Assembly: GCA_020638955.1 (NCBI GenBank)
Contig: JACKHO010000001.1
Location: 868,001-932,000, forward strand
Direction of reading: 5' to 3'
DNA length: 64,000 nt
DNA from: Planctomycetaceae bacterium
GTDB taxonomy: Bacteria; Planctomycetota; Planctomycetia; Planctomycetales; Planctomycetaceae
Shown: positions 42,466 through 51,876 of the stretch, piece after piece
How positions within the stretch are numbered: position 1 is the first letter of the stretch
Layout of the letters: each line of letters starts with the position of its first letter
Made by a program: the position numbers and the translations under genes
The notes under the pieces: generated by a model
The model's database searches: none
Seen by the model: only the letters and a program-made list of their open reading frames with translations
What the model was told of the DNA's origin: nothing

Positions 42466-44007
42466 ATGAAAGAAATCCCAATTGGCATCGATTTGGGGAC
42501 AACGTTCTCAGTCATTGCGTATCTCGACGCATATGGTCGGCCCCAGACAATTCGCAGCGCTGAAGGCGAGATATCGACTCCCAGTGTTGTGATGTTCGAA
42601 CCCGGACCTGGCGGCGTCATTTCGGCAAACCCCGTCGTGGGACGTGCGGCGGTTGGAGCCGCAGCCATGTTTCCGGAGCATGTCGCGGAAATGATGAAGC
42701 GCGACATGGGACGCGACACATACCATCGACCAGTAGCCGGTCGAAACTGGCGTCCTGAACTGCTTCAGTCGTTCGTACTGGCGAAGCTCAAGCATGACGC
42801 GCAACTGGCCGAAATGCCATTTCGGCGAGCTGTTATTACAGTACCGGCTTATTTCAATAACAGCCGACGCGAGTGCACCATTGAAGCCGCTGCGTTGGCC
42901 GACATTGAGCCTCTCGCCATTATTAATGAGCCCACTGCAGCAGCCTTGGTGTACGGCACACAACATGGTTTCGTTGATGATGGACGCGTCGCCGGAGTCG
43001 AAAGAATCCTGGTGTACGATCTGGGTGGCGGCACGTTTGACGTAACGCTCATGGAAATCGAAGGGCGGGAGTTTCGCGTTATTGGCACCGATGGCGATGT
43101 CGAACTCGGTGGTCGCGACTGGGATGTCGCAATCGCCAATCGAATTGCCGAAGAATTCATGGCACAATTCCGAGGACGCGACCCACGACTGGACGGTCGG
43201 GGTTTCCAAAAGCTGATGGCCGAGGCCGAAAACGCCAAACGGATGCTGTCGAACCTCGAACAGACAGTCATCAACCTGGAAATCGGCGGTGACATGCTCC
43301 GCATGCCACTAAGTCGCACTGATTTTGAAGGCCTCACAATAGACTTGCTGGAACGTACCGTTTTTACCAGCGACAAGGTTGTACGAGACGCTGGACTGAA
43401 CTGGGGAGACCTCACGCGCATTCTGCTTGTCGGCGGATCAACGAAAATGCCGGCTATTGCGCGTCGTCTCGAAGAAGAATCGGGCATCGCGGCGAGCAAA
43501 GTCCTTGCAGCCGACGAAGCGGTTGCACATGGCGCCGCCATTTACGCGGGACTTCTTCTGGGAGCGAAAGGAATTCGAGAAATCATCATTTCTGCACCGC
43601 AACTTGAAGGGGTTTCGGTGAAAGACATTTGCTCGCACAGTCTCGGAATGCTGGTGAAGGATCGAAAGACCAGAGAATTGCGTGACTCCGTCATCATCGA
43701 AAAGGGCTCGCGACTCCCCGCGCAAGGCGAACGATACTACGAGACAACGGTTGCGAATCAGCGGGGAATCAAAATTCGACTTACAGAAGCCCACCAGCCG
43801 ATTTTCGAAAACGTCATTCCGCTTCCCGAATTATCGCCACCACTTCCCGAAAGAAGTCCAGTACGTGTCGAGTTTACTTTCGACAACAACGGCTGCCTGG
43901 AAATCGTCGTCGAATTATTACGACGAATGCAGGGAATTCAGCTTTCGGCCTCTCAGGTGATTCACCAACAGCGAATTCGATTTGTTCGAGGCGAACTGAA
44001 GAGCTAA
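42466..44007 (+). CDS. Hsp70/DnaK-like chaperone, short form
   Basis: 513 aa, shorter than DnaK (about 640). The nucleotide-binding domain is complete: IGIDLGTTFSVIAYLD, VITVPAYFNNSRRECT, IINEPTAAALVYG, VYDLGGGTFDVTLMEI and ILLVGGSTKMPAIARRL. The substrate-binding beta domain is present but the C-terminal lid is missing or reduced. ATG 42466; a TTG at 42460 is also possible. Clustering with the FHA gene and a J-like protein (convergent, 44067-46679) suggests a specialised chaperone module and not the main DnaK. Confidence 0.85.
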   Translation: MKEIPIGIDLGTTFSVIAYLDAYGRPQTIRSAEGEISTPSVVMFEPGPGGVISANPVVGRAAVGAAAMFPEHVAEMMKRDMGRDTYHRPVAGRNWRPELLQSFVLAKLKHDAQLAEMPFRRAVITVPAYFNNSRRECTIEAAALADIEPLAIINEPTAAALVYGTQHGFVDDGRVAGVERILVYDLGGGTFDVTLMEIEGREFRVIGTDGDVELGGRDWDVAIANRIAEEFMAQFRGRDPRLDGRGFQKLMAEAENAKRMLSNLEQTVINLEIGGDMLRMPLSRTDFEGLTIDLLERTVFTSDKVVRDAGLNWGDLTRILLVGGSTKMPAIARRLEEESGIAASKVLAADEAVAHGAAIYAGLLLGAKGIREIIISAPQLEGVSVKDICSHSLGMLVKDRKTRELRDSVIIEKGSRLPAQGERYYETTVANQRGIKIRLTEAHQPIFENVIPLPELSPPLPERSPVRVEFTFDNNGCLEIVVELLRRMQGIQLSASQVIHQQRIRFVRGELKS

Positions 44008-44066
44008 TTGTCCTGATACATGGCAACGAAGATGCTCGTCCAGCAGTCAACTTCGCGGGTGACGTA

Positions 44067-46679
44067 CTATTGAGTTCCATTGACACATGCGGGGCAATCG
44101 CGCACTCCTTTGCCAGCACAGGTGTTGCACCTGACTTGACGGGTTCGACGTTCCTGCACCTGACGGGCGCCCGCACCCACCCCCACGGTGGCTGTCACAA
44201 TGTACGACTCTGTTATCTGACCATTGTTACAGTTTCGGTTCAGGCAATCGAGCACGCGCCGTCCATTGCACACGACACAGGTTCTGTCGTTAAAAGCATT
44301 TCCCTCAAGCCCAAGTGAGGCCAATGACTGGGAGCCCGCTTCGTATTCCGCGACGACTCGAAACGTAGCGTCTTCAACTTTCTGCGGCGCCGCTTCGATT
44401 TGTGGTTCACCCGGTTCATCCCAAAACTGATCGAGATACTCCAGCGTCTTCTCAGCGGTCACCCCATGCAGCAGCGAGTGCTTCTCATTAGGGAACGTCC
44501 CCGTTACCAGCGAAACCAATTCACCGTTCGTATTGAACGCTGCTCCTTCCGCGAACGGTATGGGAAGAGCAAGTTGCATGAGATAGCTTCGAGGAACTGA
44601 CTCCCTCACGGCATCCGGGACGGCAGTCACCTCTACGGTCTCACGCAGCATTTCGGGGTCATTGGGCGAAGTCCGGCACAGCAGACTCAGCATTTCACCT
44701 TGGACAGACGGCTTCCTCGCAATGCTTACTGGCGTGGCACCCAGGCGCGGTGCATGGACGACGGCGAGGTCAGCGTCGTCGGCCAGGAAAATCACAGTGC
44801 CAGCAATTTCCTGCCCATCAGGATTCTTTATCTGCGTGAGCAGCACCTCAGACGCCACTCCCAATGTTTCGCTGTACACGCTTCGACGTGAGGTAACCAG
44901 TAAGTCTGGGGCAACCGCAAAGCTGACTCCCGATGAACGTTTACCAAGTTGTCCATTCGCTTGCTTCGCGGCGCGCTCCTGGCTCGCGAACACGGGGACC
45001 ATGTGCAGCCAACCGGCTCGGCTGTATGAAGATTTGACCCGACCTTGCCGTTCCAGGTCGGCCAACAGCTCCTCACACTGTCGCATCACTGCGCCTTGCG
45101 GCTTGTAGGTTTTGTCGGTCATGAGGCTCAATAGACGCCTTACGTTGTGAGCAACCACGCTACAGTCCGGCAGACCATCGGCAGCGCGACGAAAGCGGCT
45201 CATGGCGGCTGGGTAACTCGCCTGCTTGACCAGACTGATCGCCTGGCTGTTGAGCGCCTCGGGATGGTCCGGCTCACGCAGCAGCACCTTCCCAAAGTAA
45301 TCCTGCGCCTTGTCTGCCGCATTGGGGCCAGCCGCGGGCAGAGAGAACAGCAAACCGAGTAAATACAGCGCCTTGATTCCGTCGGGATCGTCCTGGCTGG
45401 CGGACTCCAGTAATTCATACGCCTGCGCGTACTGCCCTACCATAATCAACTGTTCCGCCTGATTGACCTTGTCAATCACTGTGTCGCGAGCCGAGTCAAC
45501 CTCGGTCTCTGGCAACCATTGGGCTCCCACTCGGAATAAATGCTCGTCGTCACGACGTTGCCACTCTTCCAATGCCTGATCAACCCGCTCCTGCTGTCTC
45601 GCGTCAAACTCATGGCTCTGGACAAACGCCAGATACTCCTGATGCCCTAACGCACCCGACCGCTCGCGGTTTACCGTTTTCGTAAACTCGAACAGTTCAC
45701 TATCCGTAACCGTGGTCTTTTCAGGCGGGATGGAAATAATCCGTTGCGTCGGCGGTTTGGCGGGTGGAAAACTTCTTGGACCGGTTGCAATAGGAGGTCG
45801 AACCGGCGTTGTGGCTAACGCATTCGCAGTCACTCCCGGCTGATTGACGCCTCCTATGTTATTCGTCATCACTGGCGGCTGAGCCGTGGCATTACTGGCC
45901 AGTAGTTGGCTGTTTTGAGGCGTCGATTCAATGGGCTCGACCTGCTTGGGCGGCACAATCGCCACTGGCATTTGTGGAGGTGCTGTCGCGACTTCCGGCT
46001 GCGAAGGTTCCTTGACCAAAACTTGAGGAGCAGGCGAGGCGACTTCCGGCTCTTGCGGCTCCGCGATTGACTGACTCACAGCACTATTCTCGTCCGGCCT
46101 GTTCGAGTCTGCGACTTTCGGCGACGCCAGCAGCCACCATACGAGGGGAACGAAAACGAAGACGAGTAGGCCAACCGCAAGTCCGGCGGCGGCAATGGTT
46201 ACATTACGAGGCGTTAGGAGCTGTGTCGCCCATGACTCAGTTGGTTGCTTAGGCTTTGAAGTTTTCTTTTTCTTCTTCCGGGGCGAGGGAAGGTGCTCGC
46301 CCCGTTCGTCAACTTCGTCGCTCCACTCCTCCGACATTGCTGAGGGCACGTCCGCAGAGATCTCGGGCGAGCCAACCGATTCTGCCTCTGGAAGTCCCAG
46401 CGCCAATCTGAGCTCGGTATCGTACTTGGCTTTTCGATCCGGAGTGAGCAACACACTCCGCGCGAGTGCCAATTCACGCAGCAGCTTCTGTGTGAGCGTC
46501 GCGTGAGGGCCCAACTCGTGCGATTTGACGAGCTCCATTCGGCGATCACATTGCGATTTGATCAGCGTCCAGTTGCAACTGAAGAGTTCAACATCGAGCA
46601 AATCGTAGTGATGAGGAGGCAACTCCACACCAGGACGTTTGTGACGCGGAATGTCCAACCATTCGAAATAAGCGTCCAT
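44067..46679 (-). CDS. J-like protein with degenerate trypsin domain and CxxCxGxG zinc finger
   Basis: 870 aa. Residues 1-95 form the planctomycete J-like domain (PPHHYDLLDVELF ... ARSVLLTPDRKAKYD; no HPD). A transmembrane helix lies near 165-190 (VTIAAAGLAVGLLVFVFVPL). A Pro/Gln-rich linker and TPR-like helices to about 560 follow. Then comes a trypsin-like fold in which the His is replaced (LLVTSRRSVY), the Asp kept (DDADLAVVHA) and the Ser site lost (EGAAFNTNGE). The C-terminus has DnaJ-type zinc motifs (CVVCNGRRVLDCLNRNC and CNTCAGKGVRDCPAC). Likely Hsp70 partner at the membrane; the protease fold is probably only a binding domain. Confidence 0.7.
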   Translation of the reverse strand: MDAYFEWLDIPRHKRPGVELPPHHYDLLDVELFSCNWTLIKSQCDRRMELVKSHELGPHATLTQKLLRELALARSVLLTPDRKAKYDTELRLALGLPEAESVGSPEISADVPSAMSEEWSDEVDERGEHLPSPRKKKKKTSKPKQPTESWATQLLTPRNVTIAAAGLAVGLLVFVFVPLVWWLLASPKVADSNRPDENSAVSQSIAEPQEPEVASPAPQVLVKEPSQPEVATAPPQMPVAIVPPKQVEPIESTPQNSQLLASNATAQPPVMTNNIGGVNQPGVTANALATTPVRPPIATGPRSFPPAKPPTQRIISIPPEKTTVTDSELFEFTKTVNRERSGALGHQEYLAFVQSHEFDARQQERVDQALEEWQRRDDEHLFRVGAQWLPETEVDSARDTVIDKVNQAEQLIMVGQYAQAYELLESASQDDPDGIKALYLLGLLFSLPAAGPNAADKAQDYFGKVLLREPDHPEALNSQAISLVKQASYPAAMSRFRRAADGLPDCSVVAHNVRRLLSLMTDKTYKPQGAVMRQCEELLADLERQGRVKSSYSRAGWLHMVPVFASQERAAKQANGQLGKRSSGVSFAVAPDLLVTSRRSVYSETLGVASEVLLTQIKNPDGQEIAGTVIFLADDADLAVVHAPRLGATPVSIARKPSVQGEMLSLLCRTSPNDPEMLRETVEVTAVPDAVRESVPRSYLMQLALPIPFAEGAAFNTNGELVSLVTGTFPNEKHSLLHGVTAEKTLEYLDQFWDEPGEPQIEAAPQKVEDATFRVVAEYEAGSQSLASLGLEGNAFNDRTCVVCNGRRVLDCLNRNCNNGQITESYIVTATVGVGAGARQVQERRTRQVRCNTCAGKGVRDCPACVNGTQ

Positions 46680-47161
46680 GAAGCCCTCCGGATCATTGTT
46701 CTGTCACGTCCTCAAAGAGTGTACCCGCAAACTCCGGAATCCGCCAGATCATGACCGTCGTGAAAGAGCAACCTGCGGCGACGGGAGGAAGTGACTACGC
46801 GCAAATCCGGGAAGCCGGCGAGGCCAGGGGAACTCTAGATCGCTAGAAACTTGCAATTGGGCATCCATCACGCCGAGCACCTATGGCTATGTTTGGGAGT
46901 TACCGAAATAGCTGGCCCCTCCCTCAATTTCTGAACTTCTCGTCGCGAAACGACCACCATCGGTGTAGGAAGCCTTTGGTCGGTCGAACTCTGGCGACGG
47001 TGTTCCTGGGCGTATGTGCCAAAATGGGAATGAGTTACGCGTGTGAAGCAACGGCGAATTGAGACGCCTCACTTTCCAGATCTTCCATGCTTTGGTACGG
47101 CAATTCAAGATTTCTCGGACAGTTCCCGTACACGGCACCGAATATCCAGCTTTGTCAAAAC
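46680..47161. other. 480-bp gap before the insertion sequence, no gene seen
   Basis: It contains the upstream region of the J-like gene and the left flank of the IS. Short frames on both strands have no recognisable content. Confidence 0.4.
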
Positions 47162-48626
47162 GGGTGTAGCATTTTTCGGTTGCGCGATTGGGGAGGATGC
47201 GTCATATTGGTTGTTTTTTCAGTGACAGCCTTTTTGGGAGATGATGCGATGGCAGGGATGGAATGAATTGAGTGCTGAGGAACGCTGGGTCGCGGAGCAG
47301 GCCGTGATGAATTTGCGGACGCTCAACAAAGCGTGTCGCGAAGCGAAGCCGGGGACTGTGCTCTCGGTGGCGGAAGCCTTGGCGATGTAGCAAGGTCGGG
47401 AGGCGACACGACACATGTTGGAAACATCGCTCAATGCCGAAGGCTGTGAGGTTCAAAAGTCGAGTCTGTCGGCGAGAGCGCCGAACGGGGCGCCGAGCCG
47501 AACGTGCTGCGGAGTGCACAAAGGCCATCATGGTCAGCGAACTCGCCAGGTGCTCACGCAAGCGGGAGAGATTTCTGTTTCGCGGATTTATCTGAAGTGT
47601 GTGCAATGTGGAATGGGGGGATATCCCGTCGATGAACACTTGGGGATTGAAGGCCGTTATTCACGTCAGGCTCAGCAACTCATTTGCCTAGCTGGTGCGA
47701 GTTGGTCGTACGACATTTCGAGTACGCGTCTCGAAGAGTTCTGCGGATTAAAAGTCTGCGATGAAACCATTCGCCACGTCTCACAAGAGCATGGAGCACA
47801 GGCCAACAAGTGGCTGCGGAGTGATCCGGAGGCGGTTAAAGAGTTCAGCGAGGAACAAGGAAACATCGAATTCACCACCGATGGAACCAGCGTCAACACC
47901 GTTGGTGGCTGGCGGGAAATGAAGGTGGGGATCTTCAGCAAACGCGATTCGGCCGAAACAGCAACGCCTGCCGAATGGGATTCACGTACGTTGCCTGCTC
48001 CGAAGGGACGCGTGGCTTTTGCTGCCATTGAGCAGAGTGAAGATTTCGGTCGACGCTGGAAATCGTGGAGGAAACGTTTGGGACTGGTTGACACCTCAGC
48101 GATCACGGTTGTCGCCGATGGAGCCAAATGGATTTGGCAGAAGCAACGCCAGCACTTGCCTGAAGCGGACGGTGTGCTCGATATTTATCATGCGTTGGAA
48201 CACATCGCTGCCACCGGAAAAGTTCTGCATACTGATCTGCAACCAGCCACTCAGTGGAACGAACAAGTGAAAGAGGTTCTGCTGCACTCCGGGTACCGGG
48301 GTGTTGCGGAGTTTGTTCAACGCGGCTTTGAGACGCTCACTGACGCTCATCAGTCAGCCGTGAACGCCTTGCTGGATTATCTTGCTCCACATGGCCGCCA
48401 CTTGAATTACCGTCAACGTCTGGCGAAGGGGCAATGCATTGGGAACGGCCAAATTGAAGGAGCCTGCAAAAACCTGATTGGCCGCCGCCTGAAAGCCAAC
48501 GCCGCCCGCTGGCGCGTCCGCCGCGTCAACCGCATGGCGGGCCTGTGCTCAATCATGTACACCAACCACTGGAAAACCTACTGGCAATCCACCTGAAACA
48601 CAAAAACACAATCCATTGCTACACCC
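47162..48626 (+). mobile_element. ISKra4-like insertion sequence
   Basis: About 1465 bp. GGGTGTAGCA at 47162-47171 is the exact inverted complement of TGCTACACCC at 48617-48626; these flank the transposase frame closely. No convincing target-site duplication was seen at the flanks. Confidence 0.6.
47241..48596 (+). pseudogene. ISKra4-family transposase with in-frame stop
   Basis: The frame opens at ATG 47241, meets TAG at 47388-47390 after 49 codons, and continues in the same frame to 48596. The downstream part has the zinc motif VQCGMGGYPVDEHLGI, then WSYDISSTRLEEFCGL, an Asp-bearing strand ITVVADGAKWIWQ, VLDIYHALEHI and NGQIEGACKNLIGRR, the marks of this family. Either the copy is dead, or it is expressed from the internal ATG at 47415, or the stop is read through. 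Confidence 0.7.
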
Positions 48627-48743
48627 AACTACAAGAAGCAGACGGCTTTCTGGGTTGCGGTTTACAATTCAAAAGTTAGAATTCGCCCCTCGGCTCTGGC
48701 AGCCGGTCGGGAAAGGATCATTCTTTTCCACCAACATCAGATC

Positions 48744-48819
<76 letters not shown>

Positions 48820-48839
48820 CTAGACTTACGACGATTCGA

Positions 48840-48869
48840 CAGTCTCGTGCACTATTGAAATGCACTAAA
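48840..48869 (+). repeat. Left att-like repeat
   Basis: Contains TCGTGCACTATTGAAATGCA followed by CTAAA. It matches 58204-58231 apart from two 1-nt gaps and one substitution. GTGCA...TGCAC is itself an inverted repeat, as in tyrosine-recombinase core sites. Confidence 0.55.
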
Positions 48870-48872
48870 AAA

Positions 48873-48902
48873 GCCCCCGATCAGTAGCAGCTGATCGAGG
48901 GC
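48873..48902 (-). terminator. Hairpin with A-tract, terminator for the minus strand
   Basis: GCCCCCGATCAG pairs with CTGATCGAGGGC with one mismatch. Six A precede it on the plus strand, which are six T after it on the minus strand. It would stop minus-strand transcription from the element before tRNA-Arg. Confidence 0.5.
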
Positions 48903-48959
48903 CAAAACAAAACCTTTCGGCTTTGCTTTCGTGTTTCATCACTAAGCTGAGAGGTTCAA

Positions 48960-50138
48960 ATGTCTCGTCCTAACAAACCCTGGTTCCGCAAATCCAACAA
49001 GACTTGGTACGTCTGGTTTGACGGCAGACAAGTCAATCTGGGCAAAGACAAAAAAGCGGCTCACCAGAAGTTCTATGAGTTGATGGCAATCCCCGAGGCA
49101 ACACCACGCCCCGTTGTCACCAAAACCATTTCGGTTGCCGAAGTCGTCGATTACTTCATGGAATGGGTACAGCAGAATCGGGCGGCGGACACCTACGAGT
49201 GGTATCGCTACCGGCTGGAGCGGCTGTGCCGCCGCTACCCGAGCTTGGCCGCAGAAGACCTGAAGCCGTACCACGTCGAGCAGTGGGCCAGCAGCTACGA
49301 GCTTTCGACCACGTCGAGACGCAACTACCTGCGAGCCATCAAGCGTTGCTACCGTTGGGCACATCGACAAGGTTACTTGAAGACCGACCCCATCGTCGGG
49401 TTGGAAGTCCCTCGATCTGAGAGCCGGGAAACTGTGCTGACTCAAGGGGAGTTCGACACGCTGATGTCGTTGGTCCGCAGTCCCGAATTGGCGGACCTGA
49501 TGAACGTCACCTGGTTGACCGGCTGTCGTCCTCAGGAGTCGCTTATCGTTGAGGCTCAGCACGTGGATGTTGCCAACCAGCGCTGGATCTTCCGCACGTC
49601 CGAGTCGAAGGGCAAAAAGGTCAGCCGGGTGGTTTACCTGAACGACGAGGCCATGGAAATCGTCACCCGACTTATGAGGCAGTATCCAGCGGGACCAATC
49701 TTCCGGAACAGTACCGGCCAGCCCTGGACGACTGACGCCGTGAATTGCGGATTCACGGCCCTTCAGACACGCATGGGCAAGGTTGCCATGCAGGCAGAGG
49801 GAATCGAAGTCTCCCAGAACGAAATCAACGCCTTCGTGCAGACACTTTCCCCGACTCACTCGGTAAAAGGTGAAATCGTCGGGAAGTCTCCCGCTAAACT
49901 GCGTCAGGAGGCCAAACGCAAGCTGATTCAAAAGAAGGTCAAGGAACTTGTCCCCCGTTACTCGCTTTATGCGTTGCGGCATTCGTTCGCCACGAACGCG
50001 CTGCGGAACGGTGTCGATAGTCTCACCGTTGCGATTCTGTTGGGACATCAAGACCCCTCGACGTTGGCTCGTGTGTATCAGCATTTGAACCAGAACCCTG
50101 AGCACTTGTTAGAACAGGCTCGCCGCGCTACGGCCTAG
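48960..50138 (+). CDS. Tyrosine recombinase (phage-type integrase)
   Basis: 392 aa. N-terminal SAM-like core-binding domain (VVDYFMEWVQQNRAADTYEW). The catalytic domain has WLTGCRPQES (first Arg), YALRHSFATNAL (box II, with Tyr where His is usual in H-x-x-R), ILLGHQDPSTLARVYQHL (His and nucleophile Tyr). About 50 extra residues lie between the first Arg region and box II. ATG at 48960, 140 bp from tRNA-Arg. It overlaps the excisionase gene by 3 bp tail to tail. It inserts and removes the element. Confidence 0.88.
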   Translation: MSRPNKPWFRKSNKTWYVWFDGRQVNLGKDKKAAHQKFYELMAIPEATPRPVVTKTISVAEVVDYFMEWVQQNRAADTYEWYRYRLERLCRRYPSLAAEDLKPYHVEQWASSYELSTTSRRNYLRAIKRCYRWAHRQGYLKTDPIVGLEVPRSESRETVLTQGEFDTLMSLVRSPELADLMNVTWLTGCRPQESLIVEAQHVDVANQRWIFRTSESKGKKVSRVVYLNDEAMEIVTRLMRQYPAGPIFRNSTGQPWTTDAVNCGFTALQTRMGKVAMQAEGIEVSQNEINAFVQTLSPTHSVKGEIVGKSPAKLRQEAKRKLIQKKVKELVPRYSLYALRHSFATNALRNGVDSLTVAILLGHQDPSTLARVYQHLNQNPEHLLEQARRATA

Positions 50139-50374
50139 CTACCCGAGAGGCGAATGTGTTTCAGCTTGGCGCGTCGGGGAGCTGTCGGTTCCTCGATGCG
50201 ATCCCCTTCCCTGCATGATTCCAGGTACGTGTCCAAGTCCGACTGGGCAATGCGAATCGTTCCCCGTCCCAACCCGATGCGATGACAAGCCAGCTTGCCA
50301 CGCTCTACGAGGGCGTAAACGACCGACCGGCTCACCTGAAGTTGCGTCGCAGCTTGTTCCACAGTCAGAAGCAT
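50135..50374 (-). CDS. Excisionase-like helix-turn-helix protein
   Basis: 79 aa from ATG 50374. MLLTVEQAATQLQVSRSVVY and ALVERGKLACHRIGLGRG form an HTH_17 domain; a basic tail follows. It overlaps the end of the Rep gene by 10 bp and meets the integrase tail to tail. The usual partner of a tyrosine recombinase, setting the direction of recombination. Confidence 0.75.
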   Translation of the reverse strand: MLLTVEQAATQLQVSRSVVYALVERGKLACHRIGLGRGTIRIAQSDLDTYLESCREGDRIEEPTAPRRAKLKHIRLSGS

Positions 50375-51849
50375 TCTTCTTCCTCCTGTTCGTCTTTGGC
50401 GTCGCTGCGGTTCCCGAAGCGGAAGTCTTGAGACTCCCGAAACGTGCCCTCCTTGCGGGCCTTCTTCTCCCATTTCTGAAAGATGTCTTCGTCCACCACT
50501 TCGTTGCGTTCTATTTGTTCCCGCAGGAACTCAACCAGGTCCGCACTTGTCGCAATACACCGTCCCGACTTTGCCGCGGCGCTGGTCAGAAATCCCATGG
50601 CGCTCTGCAACGCCCGTTTGCCCCCGATCAATTCTCGATTGACTCGCTCCAATGGTTCGTGCGGCTGTCCGGCCAACGTCTGGAACGTGGCGACTGCTTT
50701 GACCCAGGCCGGAAGGCGACCACAGCGGTTCTGGTGCTTGTTCTTCCGGTCGACCGGTCCGTTGGTCATGGCAAAGAATGGACGCTTCTCGAGTTCTGCC
50801 AGTCGGGAGATGATCGCCGGAATCATCCGGAACACATCGTCAGCACGACACAATCCGTACTCATCGAGCCAAGGCTTTCGAATTTGATACTCGATTCGCG
50901 TCGCGGCATTCGGGATGCGCCCACCCCAGCGGTTCTGCTGCATGGCCAGCTGGTAGAGTTCGTCTTTCTTCTTCGCCTGGCGGAGCTTGTCATAGACATT
51001 CAGTTTCACGCGGTTCATCGTGCCGACCGTGAACCCGGAACAGCCTTCCGGCCCGTCGTAGGGATTCCACGATTTCGACGACGTCAGGAAATGCTCCTGG
51101 CGGAATGCATCGAGAAACTCGGCCTTCAGGTCGACATCCGGCAAGTCGAGGGCGAAGTCAATCCGTTTGACCCACTGGTCGTACAGCACGCCACCAAGTT
51201 CCTGGACGATTTCACCAGCTTTCCGATAACACGTCATCGCACCCAGCTGGACGCAGCCTTCCCCGGTGACTTTCAGGTACCAGTTCCCATGCTGGCGGGA
51301 ATCTTGATTGCGAGTGTCGAAGGCGAGCATCACACCCGGCCATTCGATCCGATACGGCAAATGTTGTTGCTTGCCCGAGCCAATCCCTTTGGGGTAGATC
51401 AGCACTTCCTGATCGCACAGGACGTACGGTTCAGGCTGACCAGCGGCCCCGGCAGCTTCCCTAAGGCGTTCCACCTGGAGGAGTACCCGGCTGTCCTCTT
51501 CCCACCGAATCAGGCCACCTGTTTCGAGCCAGTCGACTGCGACGACGGCATTGGCGTACAGATCATCGAGAGCCACAGGACCGGAGTAGCGGTCGTCGCT
51601 TAACAACTGCGAGAGCAGTACTTTGTCATGGAATGGCAACGAAGGATCAGAGAACCACTGGCTACTCAGCAGGTGCGTGTTACCAGCGCTCGCACCTGCT
51701 GGGCCTTCGGCCTCCTGAATGGGCGTCCCGTCCTCGGCGGCCCCCCCGCCGCTCGCCGCGTTCGGCGTGCCCGCCGGTCCGGACGCCGCAACTCGCGTCC
51801 CGAGGTCGTCAGAAGAATCATCGTCAGCAATAGGGGGTTGAGTATTCAT
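50365..51849 (-). CDS. Replication-initiation (Rep_trans-like) protein
   Basis: 494 aa. A low-complexity N-terminus (residues 1-60, Gly/Ala-rich) precedes a conserved core: KRIDFALDLPDVDLKAEFLD, then SGFTVGTMNRVKLNVYDKLR and RIEYQIRKPWLDEYG. This pattern (a paired-Asp strand, then a vYDK motif and RxEyq) is that of pT181-type rolling-circle Rep proteins and related phage replication factors. It overlaps the excisionase gene. The presence of a Rep gene implies the element can replicate when excised. Confidence 0.65.
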   Translation of the reverse strand: MNTQPPIADDDSSDDLGTRVAASGPAGTPNAASGGGAAEDGTPIQEAEGPAGASAGNTHLLSSQWFSDPSLPFHDKVLLSQLLSDDRYSGPVALDDLYANAVVAVDWLETGGLIRWEEDSRVLLQVERLREAAGAAGQPEPYVLCDQEVLIYPKGIGSGKQQHLPYRIEWPGVMLAFDTRNQDSRQHGNWYLKVTGEGCVQLGAMTCYRKAGEIVQELGGVLYDQWVKRIDFALDLPDVDLKAEFLDAFRQEHFLTSSKSWNPYDGPEGCSGFTVGTMNRVKLNVYDKLRQAKKKDELYQLAMQQNRWGGRIPNAATRIEYQIRKPWLDEYGLCRADDVFRMIPAIISRLAELEKRPFFAMTNGPVDRKNKHQNRCGRLPAWVKAVATFQTLAGQPHEPLERVNRELIGGKRALQSAMGFLTSAAAKSGRCIATSADLVEFLREQIERNEVVDEDIFQKWEKKARKEGTFRESQDFRFGNRSDAKDEQEEEECF

Positions 51850-51876
51850 GCCGGAACGTTAGCCGGCGTGACATAC

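Noticed and set aside
47150..48640. Target-site duplication of the ISKra4-like element
   Set aside because: Flanks share only about three bases, within chance.
48942..50105. Minus-strand frame of 387 codons opposite the integrase
   Set aside because: The plus strand encodes a clear tyrosine recombinase; the antisense frame has no family features.
50215..51603. Plus-strand frame of 462 codons opposite the Rep gene
   Set aside because: Antisense shadow of the Rep-like gene, with no domain.
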